Shown here in pieces: positions 49,837 through 59,175 of a stretch of 64,000 nucleotides of DNA. The position numbers and the translations under genes were made by a program. The stretch covers positions 1,302,001 through 1,366,000 of the forward strand of contig NZ_CP071383.1 in the NCBI RefSeq assembly GCF_017348915.1, given 5' to 3'. The notes under the pieces are model-generated. The model was not told the DNA's origin. It saw only the letters and a program-made list of their open reading frames with translations, and searched no databases. Source of the stretch: Leclercia pneumoniae. GTDB lineage: Bacteria > Pseudomonadota > Gammaproteobacteria > Enterobacterales > Enterobacteriaceae. Position 1 is the stretch's first letter; each line of letters starts with the position of its first letter.

Positions 49837-51420
49837 TTACCGACTTTGGGTGGCGAAAATGTCGCTCCCCAGATGGTTATAGTCCACTTTCTGCAACTTG
49901 AAGTTCGTGACATAGACCGGCGGTGCCTTTTGGCTGGAGATAAAGCGGTAGTGACTGGCGATCTCTTTTGCCTGAATTCCCGTCCACTGAGAGAAGAAGC
50001 TCAGGAAATCGTTCGCCGAGCGGCGGGCCTTGATGATGCGGTGGCTCTTATCGTCGCTGGAGAGCACCATAAAAGGCACCTGGAAGTTTTGCTGGAAGGC
50101 GTCATCATGGGCCAGATACTGCACCGCTTTACCGCGCTCTTTAAACGCCAGCCCGTGATCGGAAAAATAGACCATCGAGAAACTGTCGCCCGTATTTTGC
50201 AACTGGCTATACAGCTGACTTAACAGCTGGTCGGTCTGCGTCATGGTATAGAGGTAACAGGAGGTCTCTTTCGACTGCACAAACTCGGCGTATTTGCCTT
50301 TGGTGCGATCGCAGGCCTGTGGGTGCGAGCCCATCAGATGCAGCACAATAAGCTGCGGCTGCGTACGATGCGTGCTGAAAACCTGCGCAGTCATCTTCAG
50401 CAGTGCCTCATCCTGGGTATTTTTATCGGCTTCAAAATCACCGCTCTTCAGGAACTGCACCTCGTCGGCACGCTTAGCAATACTGGCGATGGCGGTATCA
50501 TATTCGCCAATCTGGCCCTGATTGGAAAACCACCAGCTCTGGAAGCCGGCACGGTTCGCCAGGGTGACGAAGTTATCCTGATACTGGGGTTTGTTATCCA
50601 CTACCCGATTAAGCGTCAGCCCCAGTGACTTCTGCGTAGAGCCGCTGGCGGCAATATAATCGGTAAACAGGGTGCCATTCACCGCACTGGCAAAAGGGGT
50701 GTTGTTCCAGTGGCCGCCAAAGGCGCCCAGCGCATCGCGGCGAGCGCTTTCGCCTATCACCACCATATAGATGTGATATTTCGGCTTCACCGCCGTCACG
50801 TTCCAGGTATCTTTCATCTGCGACAACGCGCTCATGCGCGCCTGTTCGTCGATCACTTCCTGGTTGTTCACCACCACGTCTTTCACAAAACGGAAGACCG
50901 GGTAGCCGCTATCTTTCAGCCTGAAGACGCCACCCCATGCCAGGTTCTGCACCGGGGCGACAAAAAAGGCGGCAAGGCTGACGGCCAGGTAGAGGCTGTC
51001 CAGTCGGTTCCACCCTTTTTTGGCTTCGGGTTTACGTCGCACAGCAATGACGCCCAGCGCAAAGATAAACAGGCCAACCACATAGCTGTACCAGGGGAAG
51101 ATGGTCAGGATCTCTGTCGACTCCTCCATATTGGTGGAGTGCATCGCCAGCAGGGTATTAAAGTTGGGTGCTCCATAGGCCTGAGAGAAGGGGAAGTACA
51201 TTGCCCCCACCAGCGAGCAGATGCCCAGCAGTCCTTTCTGCACGCGCGGTGCGCTACGCCACAGCAACAGCAATACGCAGGTAAAGGCCACCGCGTAGAG
51301 CAGACTGAAAGGGTAGCCCAGCGCAAAATTAATCAGCAGTGATTGTAAAAAGTAGAATCCCGTCCACGGGCTTAAGGCCCGGCCGCGGGTCACAAGTGAT
51401 TCTTTCAGGGTTAAATTCAT
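49837..51420 (-). CDS. opgE: OPG phosphoethanolamine transferase OpgE
   Basis: OpgE adds phosphoethanolamine to osmoregulated periplasmic glucans. It has about five N-terminal helices (to residue 165) then a periplasmic sulfatase-fold domain; VIGESARRDALG bears the metal-bound catalytic Thr/Ser region and HLMGSHPQACDR and FSDHG the metal ligands. 527 residues equals E. coli. The same family as the EptA/Mcr lipid A modifiers, but its synteny fixes it as opgE. The 278 bases upstream hold its promoter. Confidence 0.95.
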   Translation of the reverse strand: MNLTLKESLVTRGRALSPWTGFYFLQSLLINFALGYPFSLLYAVAFTCVLLLLWRSAPRVQKGLLGICSLVGAMYFPFSQAYGAPNFNTLLAMHSTNMEESTEILTIFPWYSYVVGLFIFALGVIAVRRKPEAKKGWNRLDSLYLAVSLAAFFVAPVQNLAWGGVFRLKDSGYPVFRFVKDVVVNNQEVIDEQARMSALSQMKDTWNVTAVKPKYHIYMVVIGESARRDALGAFGGHWNNTPFASAVNGTLFTDYIAASGSTQKSLGLTLNRVVDNKPQYQDNFVTLANRAGFQSWWFSNQGQIGEYDTAIASIAKRADEVQFLKSGDFEADKNTQDEALLKMTAQVFSTHRTQPQLIVLHLMGSHPQACDRTKGKYAEFVQSKETSCYLYTMTQTDQLLSQLYSQLQNTGDSFSMVYFSDHGLAFKERGKAVQYLAHDDAFQQNFQVPFMVLSSDDKSHRIIKARRSANDFLSFFSQWTGIQAKEIASHYRFISSQKAPPVYVTNFKLQKVDYNHLGSDIFATQSR

Positions 51421-51667
51421 AGGTCACAATCATGAAAACGCCATGTGCTCACCCTGGCGCCAAGGGTCAAAACCTGCCTGAGAGTGCGGAGAAGGGGAAT
51501 TGGGGTCCGCGTCTGCGAGCCGCAAATAGTGCAGGGCTGCAAGAAGATAGTGCCAGCGGCGATGAAGGTCAACAGCTATAAAGAGGATGTTTTGCGAAGA
51601 GGGCTACAAATCCGTAAAAAAGATCCGGCAATTTGCCTTACGGCCCAGTCTACAAAGGAAGTGTGAC

Positions 51668-51696
51668 AAAAAAATGAAGCGGCGTACCGCGACGCT
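51668..51696 (-). terminator. mntS terminator
   Basis: On the minus strand AGCGTCG...CGCCGCT form an interrupted stem, followed by TCATTTTTTT, just 3 bases after the mntS stop. Confidence 0.75.
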
Positions 51697-51698
51697 GC

Positions 51699-51827
51699 CT
51701 AGCGGGAAGGTTTATCGTTCTGCTGTGATTTGCCAGTAATCATGTCGCAAATCATGTTCAGCAGCATTAAGCGTACTGTGAATGGAGAGTGGCTAAACAC
51801 CTGTATACACCTCTTGAATTCGTTCAT
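51699..51827 (-). CDS. mntS: Manganese small protein MntS
   Basis: A 42-residue protein that raises free intracellular manganese, in E. coli by inhibiting the exporter MntP. MNEFKRCIQVFSHSP is nearly identical to the E. coli N-terminus; the C-terminus (GKSQQNDKPSR) varies more. RBS GAGGTTGAG precedes the ATG. In E. coli the RNA was first called RybA. It is divergent from mntR, with MntR boxes just upstream. Confidence 0.95.
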   Translation of the reverse strand: MNEFKRCIQVFSHSPFTVRLMLLNMICDMITGKSQQNDKPSR

Positions 51828-51882
51828 CTCAACCTCCTGATGAATGATCCCTTCGATCCCTGAAGGTGACTGCATTACATAC

Positions 51883-51921
51883 AGATATAGCACAGGCTAT
51901 ATTTTATAGCTATGGCTATTA
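51883..51921. promoter_or_regulatory. Tandem MntR boxes between mntS and mntR
   Basis: AGATATAGCACAGGCTATATTT (22 bases, 51883-51904) carries ATATAGC-ACAG-GCTATAT, the standard MntR palindrome; directly beside it TTATAGCTATGGCTATTA (51904-51921) has ATAGC-TATG-GCTAT. Centres are 19 bases apart. MntR-Mn2+ should repress mntS; the second copy is nearer mntR. Confidence 0.8.
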
Positions 51922-52011
51922 CGTTAATTTTTTGTGCTTGTTCACGCATGGTTTACAATGGCCGCACTTGAATTGCGCTGCTGGAAGCGTCACCCCCATT
52001 GAGGAAGCACA

Positions 52012-52485
52012 ATGACCCATCGTGCAGGTAAAACCACGACAAGAAAAAAGACGCAGCTGGTAAATGTTGAAGAACACGTTGAAGGATTTCGTCAGGTTCG
52101 CGAAGCGCATCGTCGCGAGCTGATTGATGATTATGTTGAGCTGATTTCCGATCTGATCCGTGAGGTGGGCGAAGCACGCCAGGTCGATATGGCCGCACGT
52201 CTCGGCGTCTCCCAGCCGACGGTGGCAAAAATGTTGAAACGACTCGCCTCGGTGGGGTTGATCGAGATGATCCCATGGCGCGGCGTTTTCTTAACCCCTG
52301 AAGGTGAGAAACTGGCGCAGGCCAGCCGCGAACGCCATCAGATTGTGGAAAACTTCCTGCTGGTGCTGGGCGTCAGCCCCGATACTGCCCGCCGCGATGC
52401 GGAGGGGATGGAACACCACGTTAGCGAAGAGACCCTGCAGCAATTCAGCGAGTTTACCCGCAAATACGGGCCTGCCTCTGAATGA
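52012..52485 (+). CDS. mntR: Manganese-responsive regulator MntR
   Basis: MntR is a DtxR-family dimer that with Mn2+ represses mntH and mntS and activates mntP. 157 residues (155 in E. coli); the [26 protein letters not shown] and metal-binding region with [10 protein letters not shown] are visible. It lacks the SH3-like C-terminal domain of longer DtxR proteins. Its stop overlaps the ybiR start by ATGA. Confidence 0.97.
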   Translation: MTHRAGKTTTRKKTQLVNVEEHVEGFRQVREAHRRELIDDYVELISDLIREVGEARQVDMAARLGVSQPTVAKMLKRLASVGLIEMIPWRGVFLTPEGEKLAQASRERHQIVENFLLVLGVSPDTARRDAEGMEHHVSEETLQQFSEFTRKYGPASE

Positions 52486-53591
52486 CCTTTCCAGGCTTGG
52501 GGGCGCTGGCCCGCGATCGTTTCTTTCATCTGTTAGTCTTGATTGGCGTCGGGCTCAGTTTTTGCGTTCCTTTCGCCCCCCAGCGCTGGCCTGCCGCTAT
52601 TGACTGGCACACCATCATTACCCTGAGCGGGCTGATGATGCTCACCAAAGGGGTAGAGCAGAGCGGCTTTTTTGACGTGCTGGGACGCAAAATGGTTCGT
52701 CGCTTCGCCACGGAACGTCGCCTGACGCTGTTTATGGTCTTCTCGGCGGCGCTGCTCTCCACTTTTCTGACCAACGACGTGGCGCTGTTCATCGTGGTGC
52801 CCCTGACGCTAACGCTGCGCAAGCTCTGCGAGATCCCGGTCAATCGATTGATCATCTTCGAAGCGCTGGCGGTCAACGCCGGTTCACTGTTAACCCCGAT
52901 CGGGAACCCGCAGAACATTCTCTTATGGGGACGCTCTGGCCTGTCGTTTGCCGCTTTTAGCTGGCAGATGGCGCCCCTGGCGGCGGTGATGATGGTTACG
53001 CTGGGGGTGATGTGCTGGTTTGCATTCCCGGCAAAACCGCTGCAGTACCATACCGGCACGGCGGCCACGCAGGCGTCACCGCGTCTGGCGTGGAGCTGCC
53101 TGGCACTCTATCTGGTCTTTCTGGTGGCGCTCGATCTGAAACAAGAGCTGTGGGGGGCGCTGCTGGTAGCCGGCGGTTTCTTACTGCTGGCGAGGCGCGT
53201 CCTGGTAAGCGTCGACTGGACGCTGCTGCTGGTCTTTATGGCGATGTTTATTGATGTGCATTTGCTGATTCAGGTGCCGGCGCTGCAGGGTGTGCTGCAA
53301 AACGTAACTCATCTGTCGCAGACGGGATTATGGATCACCGCTATAGGGCTGTCACAGGTGATAAGCAACGTACCCTCGACCATACTGCTGCTCAATTATG
53401 TCCCCCCCAGCGCACTGCTGGCCTGGGCCGTCAACGTCGGGGGTTTCGGGCTTCTGCCCGGTTCCCTCGCCAACCTGATTGCCCTGCGGATGGCGAACGA
53501 TCGCCGTATCTGGTGGCGCTTCCACCTCTGGTCAATCCCGATGCTGGTCTGGGCATCGCTGGTCGGATTCGGACTATTCCTTCTCATATAA
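52482..53591 (+). CDS. ybiR: YbiR, ion-transporter superfamily membrane protein
   Basis: YbiR is a 369-residue inner-membrane protein of the ArsB/NhaD (IT) superfamily with about ten helices. [20 protein letters not shown] and [20 protein letters not shown] are the paired transport motifs. Substrate is unknown; coupling to mntR suggests, but does not prove, a link to divalent metals. E. coli length is 372. Confidence 0.93.
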   Translation: MTFPGLGALARDRFFHLLVLIGVGLSFCVPFAPQRWPAAIDWHTIITLSGLMMLTKGVEQSGFFDVLGRKMVRRFATERRLTLFMVFSAALLSTFLTNDVALFIVVPLTLTLRKLCEIPVNRLIIFEALAVNAGSLLTPIGNPQNILLWGRSGLSFAAFSWQMAPLAAVMMVTLGVMCWFAFPAKPLQYHTGTAATQASPRLAWSCLALYLVFLVALDLKQELWGALLVAGGFLLLARRVLVSVDWTLLLVFMAMFIDVHLLIQVPALQGVLQNVTHLSQTGLWITAIGLSQVISNVPSTILLLNYVPPSALLAWAVNVGGFGLLPGSLANLIALRMANDRRIWWRFHLWSIPMLVWASLVGFGLFLLI

Positions 53592-53599
53592 TGCGCAAT

Positions 53600-53628
53600 T
53601 TGTCAGTTTTTCCTGGCAAATGTATAGC
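53600..53628 (+). promoter_or_regulatory. Putative promoter of the efflux operon
   Basis: TTGTCA at 53600 and TATAGC at 53623, 17 bases apart, lie 64 bases before the EmrA-like gene. An additional inverted repeat ACGGCATAG...GATGCCGC in the leader (about 53648-53664) is a possible regulator site. Confidence 0.5.
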
Positions 53629-53692
53629 AACGTCCTAGCTTTATTGAACGGCATAGTGTGATGCCGCTCACTGACAGGACCGTTGCTGAACT

Positions 53693-54787
53693 ATGGCTGA
53701 AGATCAAAAGTCCCCTGCTGACGAGCAGGAAAAAAACAATAATGAGCGTAAGCGTCCGGGTAAAAAACCGTTAATTATCCTCGGCATTGTCGTGGTGGTG
53801 ATGGTTATCGTGGCGCTGGTGTGGTGGTTTTTAACCCGTAATGAAGAGACAACCGACGACGCCTTTACCGACGGCGACGTGGTGACCATTGCGCCGAAAA
53901 CGGCAGGCTACGTCACCGAACTGCGCGTGCGCGATAACCAGCGCGTGAAAAAGGGCGATCTGCTGGTGGTGATCGACCCGAGAGACACCACCGCCCAGCG
54001 CGATCAGGCGCAGGCCCAGCTTGGCCTGGCAACCGCACAGCTGCATCAGGCCCAGGCGCAGCTGGCGCTCTCAAAGGTGCAATACCCCGCGCAGCGTGAT
54101 GAAGCGAAAGCCCAGGTGCTAAAAGCTCAGGCGGATCTCGCCAATGCGCAGGCGGAATATCGTCGTCAGCGCGGGGTCGATCCGCGTGCGACCACCCAAC
54201 AAAGTATCGATTCCGCTAACGCCCAGCTGCGTAGCGCGCAGGCGGGCCTGGCCAGCGCCCAGGCGCAGCTTGAGGTAGCGGAGCAGGTTCAACTGCAAAT
54301 CCGCCAGCAGGAGACCAACGTCGAAGCGCGTCAACGCCAGGTGGATCAGGCGAAAGCGCAGCTCGAAACCGCCAACCTCAATCTTTCGTACACCGAAGTC
54401 CGCGCCCCGTTTGATGGCTTTGTTACCAAACGCAACGTGCAGCCCGGCACTCTGGTGCAGGCAGGCTCGGCGCTCTTCTCGCTGGTCTCCCCGAACGTCT
54501 GGGTGGTGGCAAACTTCAAAGAGTCTCAGCTTGAAAGGATGAAGCCGGGCGATAAGGTACAGGTCTCCGTGGATGCCTGGCCTGACATGGAGCTTGAAGG
54601 CCATATCGACAGTATCCAGCAGGGCAGCGGCTCGCGTTTCTCCGCCTTCCCGTCAGAAAACGCCACCGGCAACTTTGTTAAAATCGTGCAGCGCGTGCCG
54701 GTGAAAATTGTGATTGATAAGGGGCTGGATCCGAACAAACCGCTGCCGCTGGGGCTGTCGGTTGAACCGAAGGTCACAGTGGAATGA
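53693..54787 (+). CDS. EmrA-like membrane fusion protein of an MFS efflux pump
   Basis: The 364-residue adaptor of a three-part drug pump joins the inner-membrane transporter to the outer-membrane channel. A cytoplasmic basic N-terminus, one anchor helix (about 26-46), the TTDDAFTDGDVVTIAPKTAGYV lipoyl half, a long Ala/Gln coiled coil (about 100-230) and the second half YTEVRAPFDGFVTKRNVQPGT follow the EmrA plan. It starts an operon with two further genes; ATGA overlap with the next. Absent from this place in E. coli. Substrates unknown. Confidence 0.93.
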   Translation: MAEDQKSPADEQEKNNNERKRPGKKPLIILGIVVVVMVIVALVWWFLTRNEETTDDAFTDGDVVTIAPKTAGYVTELRVRDNQRVKKGDLLVVIDPRDTTAQRDQAQAQLGLATAQLHQAQAQLALSKVQYPAQRDEAKAQVLKAQADLANAQAEYRRQRGVDPRATTQQSIDSANAQLRSAQAGLASAQAQLEVAEQVQLQIRQQETNVEARQRQVDQAKAQLETANLNLSYTEVRAPFDGFVTKRNVQPGTLVQAGSALFSLVSPNVWVVANFKESQLERMKPGDKVQVSVDAWPDMELEGHIDSIQQGSGSRFSAFPSENATGNFVKIVQRVPVKIVIDKGLDPNKPLPLGLSVEPKVTVE

Positions 54788-56355
54788 CGGATCAGAGTCA
54801 CGATAACTGGAAGCCCGCCAGTAACCCCTGGGCGGTGGCGATTGTCGTCACCCTGGCGGTGTTTATGGAGATCCTCGACACCACCATTGTCAACGTGGCG
54901 CTGCCGCACGTGGCCGGGTCGCTCTCGGCCAGCTATGACGAATCCACCTGGGTGTTAACCAGTTACCTGGTGGCAAACGGTATTGTCCTGCCCATCTCCG
55001 CCTTTCTGAGCCGGCTGTTTGGCCGCAAGCAGTTTTTCTTAATCTGCATTGTGATGTTCACCATCTGCTCATTCCTCTGCGGCATTGCCACCGAGCTGTG
55101 GCAGATCATCCTGTTCCGCATCATGCAGGGCTTCTTTGGCGGCGGCCTGCAGCCTACCCAGCAGTCGGTGCTGCTTGACTACTTCAAGCCTGAGGACAGG
55201 GGCAAAGCCTTTGGCCTCTCGTCCATCGCCATTATCGTCGCCCCGGTTCTCGGGCCGACGCTGGGCGGCTGGATCACCGACAACTACTCGTGGCGCTGGG
55301 TCTTTTTCATCAACATTCCGGTCGGGATCGTCACGGTGCTGGCGATCTACCAACTGCTGGAAGATCCGCCCTGGGAGAGCAAATCCAAAGAGAAACTCTC
55401 TGTCGACTGGACGGGGATCAGCCTGATCGCGCTCGGGCTGGGCTGCCTGCAGGTGATGCTCGACCGGGGTGAGGACGACGACTGGTTCTATTCAAACGTG
55501 ATCCGCACCTTCGCGGTGCTGACGCTTATCGGCATCATCGGTGCCATTTACTGGCTGATGTATGCCAAAAAGCCGGTGGTCGATCTGCACTGCATGAAGG
55601 ACAAAAACTTTGCCGTATCCAGCCTGCTGATGGCGGGGATGGCAATGATCCTCTACGGCAGCTCGGTGGTTATTCCGCAGCTGGCCCAGCAGGATCTTGG
55701 CTATACCGCCACCTGGTCGGGCATGGTGCTATCGCCTGGGGCAATATTGATCGTATTGACCATACCGCTGGTGCTGAAGCTGATGCCGGTGGTGCAGACG
55801 CGCTGGATCATCGCCTTCGGCTTTACCTGTCTGGCGGTGTCGTTCTTCTGGTCCCGCACGCTGACCCCGGATATCGATTTCGAAACCCTGGTACTGTTCC
55901 GCAGCGCCCAGTCGATCGGACTCGGGTTCCTGTTTGTACCGCTCACGACCATTGCGTTTATCTCGATTCCGCGGCAGCTCAACGCCGATGCGGCGGCGCT
56001 GTTTACCATGTTCCGCAACGTCGCAGGCTCGATAGGCATTTCGCTGTCGACGGCGGCGATCACCGAGCGTTCCCAGGCGCACAGCGCACATCTGGCCTAT
56101 CACGCCTCGCCGTTCAACGAGCAGTTCCAGCTGGCGATACGCGAAAGCGCTCAGGCGATCCAGGATTTCACTACCCAGGTCGGCGACCCGACCGGCATCG
56201 CCACCGGGCGGATGTACCAGACCATGATCGAGCAGTCGCGCTTTTTGGCCTACATCGACGTCTTCACCCTTCTGAGCGTGGTGGCCTTTTTACTGATCCC
56301 GTTTTGTTTGTTGCTCTCGCCGGTTAAGAGCGAGGGGAGTGCAGGAGCACACTGA
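54784..56355 (+). CDS. EmrB-like MFS (DHA2) multidrug transporter
   Basis: A 523-residue inner-membrane drug:H+ antiporter with 14 helices of the DHA2 family. DTTIVNVALPHVAGSL (helix 1 motif D1), LSRLFGRKQFF (motif A) and GPTLGGWITDNYSWRW (motif C) are present. It would pass substrates to the EmrA-like adaptor and the outer-membrane lipoprotein coded beside it. Overlaps the neighbours by 4 and 1 bases. Confidence 0.95.
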   Translation: MTDQSHDNWKPASNPWAVAIVVTLAVFMEILDTTIVNVALPHVAGSLSASYDESTWVLTSYLVANGIVLPISAFLSRLFGRKQFFLICIVMFTICSFLCGIATELWQIILFRIMQGFFGGGLQPTQQSVLLDYFKPEDRGKAFGLSSIAIIVAPVLGPTLGGWITDNYSWRWVFFINIPVGIVTVLAIYQLLEDPPWESKSKEKLSVDWTGISLIALGLGCLQVMLDRGEDDDWFYSNVIRTFAVLTLIGIIGAIYWLMYAKKPVVDLHCMKDKNFAVSSLLMAGMAMILYGSSVVIPQLAQQDLGYTATWSGMVLSPGAILIVLTIPLVLKLMPVVQTRWIIAFGFTCLAVSFFWSRTLTPDIDFETLVLFRSAQSIGLGFLFVPLTTIAFISIPRQLNADAAALFTMFRNVAGSIGISLSTAAITERSQAHSAHLAYHASPFNEQFQLAIRESAQAIQDFTTQVGDPTGIATGRMYQTMIEQSRFLAYIDVFTLLSVVAFLLIPFCLLLSPVKSEGSAGAH

Positions 56356-57878
56356 TGATACACAGACGTTTACACCCTCTGATGATAATGCTGTTGCTCG
56401 CAGGCTGCGCCGTGGGGCCGGACTACCAACAGCCCGCACCGCCTGCGGTCACCCACTGGAACGACAAGGGGGATGGCGAGGTAAATTCGAAAACCGTTTC
56501 GGCCGCCACCAACCCACGCTGGTGGAAAACCTTCAACTCGCCGCAGCTCGATAGCCTGATTGAACGCGCCATCGCCGGAAACCTCTCCCTGCAGCAGACC
56601 GTGTTGCGCATTGCCGGAGCGCGGGAACAGATCAACCAGGCGGGCGGGGCGTTTTATCCGTCGGTAAACGGCAGTTTACAAGCAACGCGCCAGCAGCTCG
56701 GGCTGGAAGGAGAGCTGAAATCGCACGGGGTATACGACCAGCTTGATAATGTCGACCCGCAGCTGCGGGGCGCGTTAGGCCCGCTGACCCAGCCGATCAA
56801 CCTTTACCAGGGCAGCTTTGACGCCCAGTGGGAAATCGACCTGTGGGGCAAGGTTCGCCGTCAGGTCGAAGCCGCCGAAGCGCAGCAGCAGGCGGCGATT
56901 GAGCAGCGTAATGACGCGCTGGTCTCACTGGAGGCGGAAGTGGCGCGGGCGTGGCTGCAGCTGCGCGGCGCGCAGAGCATTATCGCCACCCTCAATACCC
57001 AGATTGAGAGCGCCCGGCAGACGCTGGATCTCACCGACAACCGCCAGCGCGGCGGGTTGTCACCCCAGATGGACGTGGAAAATGCCCGCGCGCAGCTCGG
57101 TACGCTTGAAGCGCAGCTTCCGCAATATCAGGCGCAGGCGCGACAGGCGATGAATGGCCTGGCGATCCTCCTCGGCAAACCGCCGGGGGCGCTGGATGCG
57201 GAGCTGCAGTCCACCCAGCCGATGCCCGCCCTGCCGGACATTGTGCAGACGGGGATCCCGTCCACGCTGGCACGTCGCCGCCCGGACGTACGCGAGGCGG
57301 AGGCCAATCTCCACGCCGCCACGGCGCAGATCGGCGTTTCGGTGGCGCAGCTGTTCCCGAGCTTTACCCTCTCCGGTCAGTTTGGTCTGCGCAACAGCGA
57401 AACCAACTGGCTCACCGACTGGAGCAGCCACTTCTACAGTTTTGGCCCGCAGGTCTCCATTCCCATCTTCCAGGGCGGTCGGCTGGTCTCCAGCGTGAAG
57501 GTGGCGCGCGCACAGCAGGGCGCTGCGGTGCTGGACTATCGTCAGACGGTGCTAACGGCGCTCGGCGACGTGGAAAATGCGCTGGTGAGCTACCGTACCG
57601 ATCAACAGCGTGAGGCAGGGCTGGCGAAAACCATCGATGCGCTGCAAAACGCCTTTGATCTGGCAAGCGACAGCTACCGGCAGGGGATTGCCACCTTTAT
57701 CGACGTGCTGGATGCCCAACGACAGCTGGCGCAGGCCGAGCAACAGCGCGCGCAGGCGCAGGTGCAGAGCGCCCTTGACCTGGTCGCGTTGTACAAGGCG
57801 CTGGGCGGTGGCTGGGAGCCGTATCAGCAGGTGCAAATGCCAGACTACCGCGTCTTTGGCGATGCACCTCGCGGATAA
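56355..57878 (+). CDS. Outer-membrane efflux lipoprotein (NodT/OprM-type)
   Basis: The 507-residue protein has a lipoprotein signal with lipobox LLAGC (Cys18) and two repeats of the TolC-like fold: VARAWLQLRGAQSI and LDYRQTVLTALGDVENAL mark the equivalent helices, and RRPDVREAEANLHAATAQIGV is the NodT family signature. It gives the pump its own outer-membrane channel, so the operon need not depend on TolC. Confidence 0.94.
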   Translation: MIHRRLHPLMIMLLLAGCAVGPDYQQPAPPAVTHWNDKGDGEVNSKTVSAATNPRWWKTFNSPQLDSLIERAIAGNLSLQQTVLRIAGAREQINQAGGAFYPSVNGSLQATRQQLGLEGELKSHGVYDQLDNVDPQLRGALGPLTQPINLYQGSFDAQWEIDLWGKVRRQVEAAEAQQQAAIEQRNDALVSLEAEVARAWLQLRGAQSIIATLNTQIESARQTLDLTDNRQRGGLSPQMDVENARAQLGTLEAQLPQYQAQARQAMNGLAILLGKPPGALDAELQSTQPMPALPDIVQTGIPSTLARRRPDVREAEANLHAATAQIGVSVAQLFPSFTLSGQFGLRNSETNWLTDWSSHFYSFGPQVSIPIFQGGRLVSSVKVARAQQGAAVLDYRQTVLTALGDVENALVSYRTDQQREAGLAKTIDALQNAFDLASDSYRQGIATFIDVLDAQRQLAQAEQQRAQAQVQSALDLVALYKALGGGWEPYQQVQMPDYRVFGDAPRG

Positions 57879-57977
57879 GATGGCGAGAATTGGGCAAGAA
57901 ACGGACAGGAACCGCACATTCGCGGTCGGCGTGCACCGGGTATAACTATGGGGTACTCAACAAACAAGGAGTCTCAA

Positions 57978-59018
57978 ATGCGATATCAAAAACTCGGTAA
58001 TACCGGCCTGTTCGTCTCTGAACTCTGCCTCGGTACCATGACCTTCGGCGGCGAAGGCGGCATGTGGGGCAAGATTGGCCAGCTCCAGCAGAGCGACGCG
58101 GAGCAGCTGGTAGGCCGCGCACTGGATGCCGGTATCAACTTTATCGACACCGCCAACGTCTACTCGGAAGGGCGTTCGGAGGAGATCACCGGCCAGGCGT
58201 TAAAAAACCTGAAGGTGCCACGGGAAAACGTGGTGGTGGCGACCAAAGTCTTTGGCGAAACCGGCACGGGCGGGGTGAACTCACGCGGTAGCTCGCGTTA
58301 CCACATCATCAGCAGCGTAAAAGAGAGTCTGCGCCGGCTGCAGCTCGATCATATCGATCTCTATCAGTTGCACGGTTTTGATCCCGCCACCCCCATTGAA
58401 GAGACTCTTTATGCGCTGGATAACCTGGTGCAGCACGGCCATGTTCGTTATATCGGGGTCTCTAACTGGGCGGCCTGGCAGATCATGAAGGCGCTGGGTA
58501 TCTCCGAGCGGTTGGGTCTGGCGCGGTTCGCCTCTCTGCAGGCTTACTACACCATCGCCGGGCGCGATCTGGAGCGCGAACTGGTGCCGATGATGCAAAG
58601 CGAAGGGGTGGGCTTGATGGTCTGGAGCCCGCTGGCGGGCGGCCTGCTCAGCGGGAAATACGATCGCAACGGACAGAGCGAATCCGGCGGCCGTCGTCTG
58701 GAATTTGACTTCCCGCCGGTGGAAAAAGCGCGTGCCTTCGATTGCGTCGACGTGATGCGCACTATCGCAGAGAGCAAAGGGGTCTCGGTGGCGCAGATTG
58801 CGCTGGCGTGGTTGCTGCATCAGCCGGTGGTCAGCAGCGTGATCGTTGGGGCGAAGCGGGTGGATCAACTGGATGACAACATTGCCGCCACCGAAATACG
58901 CCTGAGCGAAGACGAGCTAAAACAGCTTGATGCCGTCAGCGTCTTGCCGCGGGAGTACCCCGGCTGGATGCTGGAGCGCCAGGGAGAATATCGTCGGAAT
59001 CAACTCGCACAGCAGTAA
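57978..59018 (+). CDS. Aldo/keto reductase
   Basis: A 346-residue NADPH-dependent oxidoreductase of the AKR superfamily. The tetrad is visible: Asp and Tyr in DTANVYSEG, Lys in ATKVFG, and His in LYQLHGFD; NADPH site near SVIVGAKRVDQL. It resembles the YajO/Tas/general stress group. The start at MRYQKLG follows AAGGAG by 7 bases, preferred to an ATG 10 codons earlier. It has its own leader and terminator, so it is a single-gene unit. Substrate unknown. Confidence 0.92.
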   Translation: MRYQKLGNTGLFVSELCLGTMTFGGEGGMWGKIGQLQQSDAEQLVGRALDAGINFIDTANVYSEGRSEEITGQALKNLKVPRENVVVATKVFGETGTGGVNSRGSSRYHIISSVKESLRRLQLDHIDLYQLHGFDPATPIEETLYALDNLVQHGHVRYIGVSNWAAWQIMKALGISERLGLARFASLQAYYTIAGRDLERELVPMMQSEGVGLMVWSPLAGGLLSGKYDRNGQSESGGRRLEFDFPPVEKARAFDCVDVMRTIAESKGVSVAQIALAWLLHQPVVSSVIVGAKRVDQLDDNIAATEIRLSEDELKQLDAVSVLPREYPGWMLERQGEYRRNQLAQQ

Positions 59019-59036
59019 TTTTCCACTTCCTTTCAG

Positions 59037-59069
59037 GGCCGGAGCCGCAGCGCGGATCCGGCCTTTTTT
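59037..59069 (+). terminator. Terminator after aldo/keto reductase
   Basis: GGCCGGA and TCCGGCC pair around a 13-base partly structured loop and are followed by TTTTTT. Confidence 0.88.
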
Positions 59070-59129
59070 ATTCCACACGCCTCACAAAAAACGATCCCGA
59101 TCTTTGCCTGCTTTATCCGCTTTGGCTAT

Positions 59130-59162
59130 ATGACTAGTCATGAAATTTAAATGACTAGTCAT
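59130..59162. promoter_or_regulatory. Twin operator palindromes of the beta-glucoside operon
   Basis: ATGACTAGTCAT occurs at 59130-59141 and 59151-59162, each a perfect 12-base palindrome, with centres 21 bases (two turns) apart. They stand directly before the glycosidase ribosome site and overlap a possible -10 (TATATG at 59127). They are the likely sites of the GntR-type regulator at the end of the operon. Confidence 0.85.
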
Positions 59163-59175
59163 ATAGGGAGTGCGC

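Noticed and set aside
51445..51666. A 73-residue frame between opgE and mntS
   Set aside because: No ribosome site or known relatives; the interval is expected to hold the opgE promoter.
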